A stretch of DNA of 64,000 bases, from contig JABAKD010000019.1 of NCBI GenBank assembly GCA_012845835.1, positions 14,743,420 to 14,807,419 of the forward strand, written 5' to 3'. Below are positions 55,231 to 64,000 of the stretch, piece by piece; positions within the stretch are counted from its first letter, which is position 1; every line of letters starts with the position of its first letter. Below the pieces are notes generated by a model that was not told the origin of the DNA, searched no databases, and was given only the letters and a program-made list of their open reading frames with translations. The translations under genes and the position numbers were made by a program. This DNA comes from Undaria pinnatifida. Taxonomy: Eukaryota > Sar > Phaeophyceae > Laminariales > Alariaceae.

Positions 55231-57614
55231 AGCTCTCAAAAAGAGGAACCTCAGGATGAAACAAAACAATGGTTGAGACACCTCTATCATCATACATCAT
55301 ACATACCAACATAAGAAAGCAGGGTCCTGCGAAGAGCAGCGGCCAACGGGTACGTACCACTCTGGATGCAACTCCAAGGACCGCGTCGTATTCATAGTAA
55401 TACAGCGCAATGGTTCCAACGTTTGTTTATGCCCAAATGAGGTACAGCATAAATCGTAGTACCTACGGCAACGCCCCCAGTCACCACTCGGTGAACTTCG
55501 TCCAATCGGTGAAACAATGCACTCGTTATCACCACCGAGTGTGATTAATCCGATCGACGAAGAATAACGCGCTGTTATCATCAATGTTTCCGTGTCATTT
55601 AACTCAATTGACGAAATAACGCAATCTATCACCCTCATGACGATGTATGGTAATCAGTGCACGCAGGCCAGACAGTCCGCACCCTGCGCGCATCAAAAAT
55701 CAGCAAAAAAGAAAAGAAAATGAGGGCCGCGTGCGCATATTCCCTCAGGCTTCACCCTTCCTTATGGACAGGATAGATAGATAGTATATTACTACTACTT
55801 CTACTGGCTACCGTTTACCGTGTACCAGGTATCACTCAAGATAGGCGTGTAGAACCCTCCGACGTTAGTCGAGGCTGATCTTATCTCCAACGTGGAGAGA
55901 GCAAAGTTCAACGTCGAGCGCCTGCAGTGCACAATCTCCACGAAATATTTCGACATCTAGGACGAGTCACACACAAGACAAGGCACACGCTTTTCCTTTT
56001 CGGAGGAGGCGTGTTTCCCGACAACAGGGAGAGTGCAAACAAACGTCGAGCGAGCAATGCGATGCGTCATTTTTGGCGGTGTGGGCCCCCTTGAAAGTCA
56101 TTCCAGAAACTCGCCTCAGGGGGCGAGATATCTCGCGTGTCCGATAAACGGTACTACATCAACGGCAGCACTTATTCATTAGAAGTAGTCCGTACTGTCG
56201 ACGACAATAAGAAAAACGCAATATTCTCTACACATCGTGGCAAAGTGTCAGTATACGCCAACCAATCATCCCCTACCTGGTACAGTATCATAGTCATGAA
56301 AAAGCGCAACAACAGCTGGCAAAAGTTTTCCGGTCATAATATTTCGATTCGAAAACCCCGCCCCCTCCCCTCTGCTCTTGATGCATATCGCTATCCATAA
56401 CCGTCATCATCGCACATCGCATAGCCCCCCCAGCACACGCCCGACTGGTTCAGACTGCCAAAAAGAAACGCGAAATAAGAATTCCCGACCCACACGCACA
56501 TACAACTTCTACAGGAACACCTACACGTCCTTCAAGTCACAACTCCTATTGATTCAATACTGAAAGTAGTGTAAAGAAGAAGAGTATCACGAACGACATG
56601 TGAGTAATGCTGTAGCATAAGCAACAAAACAACGACAATACGACCATCACGATAATATGCGTTCGTTACGACGGCAATATCCCCACCCCAAGCCATCCCA
56701 ACACGTCAACTACCTTGTCTATCTGTCTTGTCTTTATTCCTTTGATGCTACACCCACAGCCCCCCCCCTCCCCCCCCCTCCCGAACCTTACTAGTTTACC
56801 ATCGAAACCCGGTCAAAACACGAAACAAAAACACGAAACAGCCCGAACACGAGGAACAAACATAAAAAGAAAAGAAGAAAAACAAAAAAGAGGCAAGACA
56901 TTCACCGGCGAGGGACGGACAGTGCCGAGGTCGACAACCGCGAGAAAACTCTTTTCAACAAAGAAAAGGATGAAACCTCAGTACGATGGTAACGCTATCC
57001 TCAATGCAATGACCACGCCGGCTCCCTCCCAACACTCACACAGTCAGTAATCTACCCTCAAACAAATCTGGACCCCAATGTTCGTTTGTTCGTTTTTTTC
57101 AATATTTACATGCCGTTATACTAAGTGGGGTCTAGATAACCAGCGCACGATTTGGCAAACCGGGCTCCAAACAAACCACGCTGAGATAACTGCCAACCTC
57201 CCCCGCTCCCCGCCCCCCCTCCCAATGCACCCATGGAGTTCGTGCAGCTCGTTCTACTCACAAAAATTTGACTGCAGTGGAGACACCCCGTGCGATGTGC
57301 AATCATTCAACTGCAAACTCCGGCATTGCTGCGGATGTTTCACACGCGGTATCGCCACTGCGTCCTGTACAGCTGTACGTCGTCCGACTACACTAGGTAC
57401 TACTCGGATAGTTGTCTCATGTGTCTTTTGCCTCCCACCCCCCCCGTCTATAGTACCCGGTCGGCTTACCGGCACGATTGTTCAACAAAACATTCGCGCA
57501 TCACGGCAAAACCAGCAGCACCCCACCCCCCCTCCCCAACCCAACCTCAAGTCACTCTCTTTCTCGTTTCTCTACAAGGACGTGAGGTCGGGAAAAAAGC
57601 GATCCTATAATCCA
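55231..57614. other. Gene-poor stretch, nothing firm
   Basis: Candidates considered were a 113-codon minus frame (55,297-55,638), an 87-codon plus frame (56,137-56,400, MSDKRYYINGSTYSLEVVR) and a 179-codon plus frame (57,078-57,617). None has a recognised domain. TACCAGGTA and TACCTGGTA nonamers occur at 55,823 and 56,274. Confidence 0.4.
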
Positions 57615-57830
57615 TGAACGGTATGACAGGCTATCACCGGTAGGATAAGCCATCGCCGATTGATAATTAATCACCGCTGTGATAGGCTATGATACGGCCA
57701 TCACCGCGTGTGATAGCTTATCACTGGTATGACAAGGTATCGCCCGTACAGGTTGTCACCGCAATGATAGGCGTGATAGGCTATCGCCGGTATGATAAGC
57801 CATGGACGGTACGATAGGCCGAGGGTACAG
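57615..57830. repeat. Palindromic short repeats (GATAGGCTATCACCGGTATGA)
   Basis: About nine irregular units of 20-25 bp share GATAGGCTATCACCG or GGTATGATAAGCCAT. Each unit is partly self-complementary (ATAGGC, GCTATC, ACCGGT), so the stretch can fold into consecutive hairpins. Confidence 0.75.
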
Positions 57831-58799
57831 AGGAGCCCCGCGCCCAGGAGTCGGACGGATGGGTTGAACCCAGATCCGACCTGAACCCTTCTACCCGTGT
57901 AATCACTACATAATATGGAAAAGCCAAGACGAGACGATTAGATTGGCCCACGTTGACATGGCGGCGCAACATTGACATGCCACTGCACACCAAAAGACGC
58001 AGGGGCGTTGGATCTATCTAGCCCCAATTTTACACTTGTATCTTGTATACCGGCGCGGCAACGGCAACACATGAAATTTCGCGCAAAAAAGCCATTGAGG
58101 GGTTGAGAGCAGAGCAGAGCCCTACGCGCATACGCCTTCAATGAAAACACATGATCTACATTTGGTTTCCCGAACCACCTGGAAAAAACGCCATGTCGCA
58201 GAGGCATATATATATACCCGCCAAAGTTCCCACCCCCCTTCCACTATTTGGCAAGGGCGTTGCTTTGCTTGCCGCTGATAGCTGAGAATACACAACAGCA
58301 GTAGCAACAGCAGCAACAGCAACAACTTTGCAAAGTTCGCGACAAACAGAGGTGGTCGCCGCTCGTCGCAACCAGCTGAAAATGCACCACAGCACCATCA
58401 CCAGCACCAACAGCAACAGCGACCGCTCTGAAAAACCTTCCGACAAACAAAACGTGGGTGAACTCGCTCATCGACCCCCTCTTTCGCCAGACTTGAAAAT
58501 CCGATCCGACTGCTCCAGCAGGGCCCCCATAACACCCCCCTCTCCTCTCACCACCAACAATGCCTACAACCAACTACAACTCCATCACGTTGGTCGTGCC
58601 ATAACCCCACCCCTTCCAGAAAGATAATTATTCATAATTTTCTTCTCTCCCCTCAACCCGCCAGCATGTCTCGAATACAAAAAAATACAAAAAACAAGCC
58701 AGCAGGAATCCATCCAATGGCCACCCATCCGCGAAGCCAAAAGCTAACCAACAGGGTGGCCCGAGAAATGCCCCAGCTTTGGGAAAGCCAGAGCCTTTC
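57831..58799. other. Non-coding stretch, nothing recognised
   Basis: Contains CAG/CAACAG words at about 58,296-58,325 and 58,390-58,420. No convincing gene. Confidence 0.4.
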
Positions 58800-59035
58800 A
58801 AAAACAATCAAAATCGATAAAAATCGATAAAAAATCAGCTCAAATCGACTCGAATCAATTTAAACCAATCAAATTAATTAAAATTAATTAAAATCAACTA
58901 CAATCGATGAAAATCAATTACAGTCGATCAAAATCAATTAAATTAATTCCAACCGATCAAAATCAATGAAGATCAATTCGAACGAATTCAAACCAAACCA
59001 ATTCAAACCAATTCAAACCAAATCAAAACCGACGT
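58800..59035. repeat. AT-rich AAATCAATT repeats
   Basis: Irregular units of 9-11 bp such as AAAATCGATA, AAAATCAATT and AATTCAAACC run for about 230 bp. The base composition contrasts sharply with the GC-rich open region that follows. Confidence 0.8.
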
Positions 59036-59042
59036 ACCGCTG

Positions 59043-60690
59043 TCAGGGCAAGAACATGTGCCTCCATTGCCTGATCGCAGCTCTCGTAGGGTAAGTTCGG
59101 ACGGTCTCGCACGACATGATACTCTTCATCACCTCCACATCGTCTCCCTCAGACCCCGCTCCTGCTCCTGCCCCCGCCGATACCCCACATCGCGTCCCGA
59201 TCATCATGCCATCCATGCTCGGCACCCTCCCCCCGTTCCTCCCGGTCTCCCGGTCAATCTCCACCTTTGAATCCGCCTCCTGGTCGATCGGAGCAGTTGA
59301 ATCCACCTCCTTGTCGGCCACTGCGGTTGATTCGACGGCTGTCGCACCGTCACCATTGGTGGCGACTTTTCCTCCGGCGAAACCACCGGCACCTCCTTCC
59401 CGCCCAACAGCTGCAGCACTGGCCCCTGTCCCAGTCCCAGAGACGCCGTTGCTACTACCACGCCCCCCCTCCATACTCTCCGGGATTTGTTCTCCCATCC
59501 GTGCCGCTGCTGTGCCACCACCACCGCCAGCTCCAGACTCGCCATTCGCCCCCTCACATCCCACGCCCGCAGCTCTCGGGGAGGAGGCATCCGCTAGCGG
59601 GGTAACAAGGCAAACACCAACCGCCGTTACACCGCCTACAACGCCGACCGTACTGGCGCCGCACACTCCCGGTGAAATCTTCCCGCCTGCTGGGAGCAAG
59701 GCCGAGGAGGTCTTCCCCGCGCCAGCGCCATCTTTGGCCGAGGTGTCAAGGGTAGCTTGCGGTGGGGCAGGCGCAACCGTACGCGTGTCAACCGCACTTT
59801 GCGCTCTACGATGCTGCTGCCGGAATGCCCCCGTTCGCGGGACGGGTGCGAGTGGTGGCAAATCGTGCCGCAGGACATTAACAGTCCCCCTTCCTTCCAA
59901 AACCCCGGTGCTGTCGCCGTCGCCATCGGCAACACCAACTCTGCCGCTGCCGCTCGCATCGCGGCCGCAACAGTTAATAACAGCCTCGCGCCGTTGCATC
60001 CGGCTGCCTTCGTCTGGAACTCCCCTGTCACAGGAGCTGCTCCCAGTAGCATTACAGAGATTAGCAGCATCGCCGCTGCACCCCCCATCGCGTACATTCT
60101 TCCCCCCGCTCCTCCCATTAAGCAAAGCGCTTTCACCCGCAGAAGCAATCGCGCAGGAGGGGCTGCTGCTTTTCTCGCCGGTGGTGCCGTTGTTCGAAGC
60201 ACCGCCGGCGACGCCAAACTTCAACCCACAGCCTACACTTTCACCACCACCACCACCACCACAACTTTTCACCCCCTCCCCCCCCCCCACCGCCACCACC
60301 GGCCACACCGTCACCACAACCCCTCACCTTGCCAATCCCACGACCACCGGCATCGCCACCACCCTCCCCCACCCCGCCGCCACCACCACCACTCCAGTCG
60401 GCGATAGACTCAACGGAAGACGATTCATCCGTAGAAAGATTCGAGTTGTACGTGAACGAAGTTCTTGTCCTCCATGTGATGTTGTCGTTCGACCAAGTCC
60501 TGCCTCTCCACGGTTTGGGAGCCGGCGGCGCCTCGACAAGGAGACCGCGCGGCCAGGGAGTGGCTTGGGCGTCAGTGTTTCGTTGGCAACGGGAGTCCCG
60601 TGTCAAACTCCGCCCGGTAACCTGGACGATGGGCAGCGCGGGACAATTACAGGAGGGGGACAACAACATACACGATAAGAAAAAACAAGG
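59043..60690. other. GC-rich low-complexity region open on both strands (possible gene, strand undecided)
   Basis: On minus, a 424-codon frame (60,317 to 59,043) is Gly/Ala/Ser-rich and ends in a more ordinary segment (ADKEVDSTAPIDQEADSKVE, then SCETVRTYPTRAAIRQWRHM). On plus, a 520-codon frame (59,116-60,678) is Pro/Ala/Ser/Thr-rich, and an overlapping frame carries DDSSVERFELYVNEVLVLHV near 60,410. Each strand therefore offers one natural-looking stretch. A proline-rich wall or Gag-like protein on plus, or a Gly-rich protein on minus, are both possible. No domain is recognised. Confidence 0.35.
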
Positions 60691-62460
60691 GTAAACTCCC
60701 TTGCTCTTGATCAGATCGCGCCAATTTGGGCGGTAATATAGGAACCATTTTGATATAAATATAAATCCCAACCCATCCTTACATCTGGGTCCACATATTG
60801 GTGTCGGAGATTTTGCCCACACCACAGATAACAGGCACCAGGTAACATGAGGACAGCACAACGCTACGTGTACAACCCTGCCGCACAGCAGTAGTACGAT
60901 ACATCATGTACGCAAGCGTGGCGAGTCCTGGCTATGTGGCGGCGAGTTGCTTTTGTCGGAGCCTGTCATCTGTCACTCCATCATACCGCATCTTTCTGCT
61001 ATGCTGCCGCTGAGTCGCTATGGGGAAAAAATGACAAAAATGTTTTCTATTTTCCTGGCTCTTTTCTGCTCTTTTTTTGGGTGATGCGGTCCAACAGATC
61101 AATTTGTCAATTTTTCATCAAGCCTTGATCAACACTGCCCACCAAACACGAATTGACCTTCGATCTCGAGATAGAGACAACCCATCTTCACTACTCTTCG
61201 TTCCGGACAGGGCCACATGAGTGTAGGTGACACGCTGAAGAATTCATCTCGATCCACGCCCTAGGGCGTGAGAGGTTGCATGTGTTGTCCTGTGGTCTAC
61301 CGTCACATTCTCTCAAATTCTGTTTTCGCTGGTAGGGAGACGATAGAGAGTTTTTGTCTCTGCTTAGTCTACACGCCAGCCGCCAAATGTGTTTTTAACA
61401 GAAGCCTGACCGGCGCTCGCCACAAATTACCGGCCGTAGAGTAAGCGCTGTACACCAAGGGGGAGTCGGAGTCCCTAACGAGCTCGGCACGTTCAGAGTT
61501 CACGACGCTGTCGTTGATTTCGTCGAACGAAGTCTGTGGAGAACCCGAAATTGCGCCGCGTCTAATCCAATATCTACTTGAGGATTTCTCAGGCCGATGT
61601 TGGTCAAGATCGCGGCGAGAAATCGTTTTTTTCCGGAATTCTAGAAAGTTTTGTATAAAACTTGAAAAAGATCAGCTGTGGGTACGACTTTCGAAAAATA
61701 ATTCTACCGAATTGGGTGCATAGGCGACCGTTCAGGCAAAGTTTGGCTGGGATCTTCGTGAATATCAAACTTTTGGCCTCACCGGTCATGGAAGACAAGA
61801 AGGAAAAAAATGGGAGAGAAAAGGAACACAGGAACGCTGGGGGAGGGAACTGGTACCCTGGACGAACAAAAATTGAGCGGCCCGAGACGGCACGACAAAA
61901 ATGACAACAACGCAAAGCAGGCAGGCAGCAACTACCGGTACTTGTAATAGCAAGAAATAATGATGACAGCACCCAACCAACGTCGGGGGCAGTAACGATA
62001 CAGCCATCGCACAGGGTTCCGAACGCACCTACTGCCGTCGGGAGAAGCAGCAAACTCGTTCGTTTTTTTCTTGCTCATCCCATGTACCAGGTATGTCGTA
62101 GCTGTGTATCGTATCTGGTATTATCGATCACGGCTACGCCCTCGTCTGGTGTGCGGGGGGTAACCACTTACCAGTACCAGGTACCATTTACACCATCGGG
62201 TTTTGAGCCAATCATACGAGCGACTCTGCTCTGCTGCACCTCACCGACCAAAAAGTCTCAAATAGGCGATTTGTTTGGCGCAGCCTATTATAGCTAACCA
62301 ATCCATTGCGGAGTGATACCGAACCATTGATACAGCACTAATAATAAAAAATGAATATTGAAACCCGGAAAGGAACACGGGGGTAGTAACACCACCAACA
62401 CCGCCCCACTGCAAAAACAGGAGAAAAAAAAAACAAGAAAAACATTAAAACAGCACAACA
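60691..62460. other. Gene-poor stretch, nothing recognised
   Basis: Only short overlapping frames. TACCAGGTA nonamers occur at 62,085-62,093 and 62,175-62,183. No gene or long repeat recognised. Confidence 0.4.
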
Positions 62461-62638
62461 TATTATAAAAATAAAAATACACTCCAGCTGTGAGATCGAA
62501 TATTTTGTCGAAACTCATCTTTGCAAGCTGTGTGTGATACTCCGATCGCGCGTATTACGGGTTGTGTCCTCATTAAGGATATAGGTCGGCGACTCCCCTT
62601 GCAACTACAGTGTAGCTATCAGGGTCAACAGGGTGATT
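62461..62638 (+). repeat. Dispersed repeat family R1, copy 5
   Basis: Close to the copy at 51,655-51,838 along its whole length. Flanked by ATTATA on both sides (before 62,470 and after 62,632), possibly a 6-bp target duplication. Confidence 0.8.
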
Positions 62639-63462
62639 ATAGTTGGGGTGGTTGTAGAGCAATCGAGAGTGTATAAAACGCCTTCCAGGTCCGATAGGAA
62701 TAATGCCTGCGATGTAAATTGGAAACCTTCTTTCCCATCACTATAGAAGTATGCCCACCACAAATTTTTCTGGGAAAATTCTCGACGGATATTTCCGGCA
62801 ACATTCTTGCATAACACAGCAGAAATCAATGCGCCCTTTTCGTAGATCGGGATGTTGTGTTCTAAAAACTGGGGGACAGACGGCATTCATTTTGAGTGGG
62901 CAATCCTCGAGATGCATTGGAGTAGTACCACCGTGTGCGCACGCACGTACGCGCCCCCTCACAGAACTTCACCCGTGCTGCTGTCCGGCAGCCACGTGGT
63001 TGCCATCTGCCGCTAGGACGCGGCTGCGCACGACTGTAACGGAAAACGCGAGACACATACATGATGAGTAAAACAAGGGCGGGCGTGTGGCGACACACAC
63101 AACCAAACACGAGAGCACGGACGTGTATGACGACAAACGCGAAGAAGACGCAGCAGCAGCAGCTGTAGAAGTAGTATCAATAGTAGCCCACCACACCACA
63201 GCCGAGAGAGGACCCTCCTGGCCTGGGTATGGTGGCACAGCCGCATCTACGTCGTGTCCGTGCCCTACAGGGCTGGGTGGTGATTGGTGTGGAGTGTTTG
63301 GAGGGGGAGGTGATACCGTTGTGTGGGGCGGGTGGGGTGTGAGGCAATGAAAACTGGCTTGCTGCTTGCAGGATTAAGGATCAACTTCAACCAAAGAGCC
63401 TCGCAGGATGTATAACCCCCTGTGTTGCGGTTTGGGATCGTTCGGGTTCAATCAACATAGCC
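62639..63462. other. Non-coding stretch, nothing recognised
   Basis: Short frames on both strands without recognisable domains. A GCAGCAGCAG run lies near 63,150. Confidence 0.4.
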
Positions 63463-63760
63463 TTTCACACACATATACTTTCCAGCTTCTGGACAAGCCG
63501 TGGTCACAGGTGTCGTCCCTTCTTCCCCCCGGTTCTTGCCTTCAATTTTTATCGCGCATAGGGTTCAGCAATCCCACTGCTCGTCGATTTTTCATCGACT
63601 GTTGCTCACTCACGCTCTCGCGCTTTCCGCAAGTCAATTTGTACACTAAGAAAAAAAACCCGCGAATTTATACGAGTATGCACTCGGGGGGATTCGAACT
63701 CATGAAACTGACCTGCACCAGGCTCGAGGATAACCTGATACGCCGCCGGCGCGACCGATA
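63463..63760 (-). mobile_element. tRNA-derived SINE, copy 3
   Basis: Minus-strand copy of the element at 10,602-10,905. A box (CGGCGTATCAGG) is at 63,734-63,745 and B box (AGTTCGAATCC) at 63,690-63,700. The same body follows, down to GTGTGTGAAA at 63,463. Identity to copy 2 is roughly 90% by eye. The target duplication is not obvious. Confidence 0.85.
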
Positions 63761-64000
63761 TGGTACCGTAGCCACGGTCTATCTTGGCACCTTTTATTTC
63801 CCCTTCTCCCTTCCTAGACTTCAATCCGGGGTCAACGGTCTGGATATTTTCATGTTTTCCCATCCCGTTTCTTCCCTTCTCACTCTTTTTTCTCCTCCCT
63901 CCCTACAGTAGTAAACGTAACTTAGATCTGGGGTCACTACGAAAGCATGCTCTTGTCCCTTGTCCCCCCTTCCCAATCCGGCACGCGCCTTCATTACCGG
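63761..64000. other. Right edge, nothing recognised
   Basis: Pyrimidine-rich unique sequence with no gene recognised. Confidence 0.4.

Overview
The window is nuclear DNA of a eukaryote. A spliced gene, a Helitron, tRNA-derived SINEs, LINE and LTR-retrotransposon remains and very dense micro- and minisatellites rule out a prokaryote. The best lineage clue is a 14-unit EsV-1-7 repeat protein (497-2257, minus strand). This zinc-finger-like family was named from the Ectocarpus virus EsV-1 and is expanded in brown algae, so a brown alga or close stramenopile is the most likely source. That is inference from one family.

Host genes are few. 0.5-2.3 kb: the EsV-1-7 protein. 5.5-6.0 kb: a doubtful small gene. 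15.9-17.6 kb: an acidic, internally repeated DGDG protein with basic KRAR patches. 33.9-36.0 kb: a three-exon cysteine-rich protein of unknown function (235 aa by my splice model). 59.0-60.7 kb: a low-complexity stretch open on both strands, coding strand undecided.

Mobile DNA dominates the rest. An uninterrupted 1711-aa Helitron Rep/helicase with a C-terminal OTU domain (28,692-33,827, minus) starts 77 bp beyond the stop codon of the three-exon gene, on the same strand. A broken Ty3/gypsy-type element occupies about 40.2-46.9 kb. It may be bounded by 0.74-kb direct repeats at 37.9 and 47.5 kb, and it carries a NADAR-like domain between its Gag-like and protease-like parts. Ty1/copia pol pieces lie at 12.6-13.6 kb, a LINE reverse transcriptase piece at 23.9-24.1 kb, and three SINE copies at 7.0-7.3, 10.6-10.9 and 63.5-63.8 kb. 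One SINE sits inside a 10-bp satellite with a 15-bp target duplication. There is also a MITE-like fold-back element, and a dispersed family of up to about 180 bp with at least seven copies or fragments.

Between these lie tandem repeats of many kinds: CTAACG hexamers, 10-bp, 18-bp, 60-bp, about 70-bp and 188-bp units, a 380-bp CA tract in an intron, poly-G clusters and poly-purine. Outside the listed features I see no convincing genes, although split short exons could be missed without transcripts.
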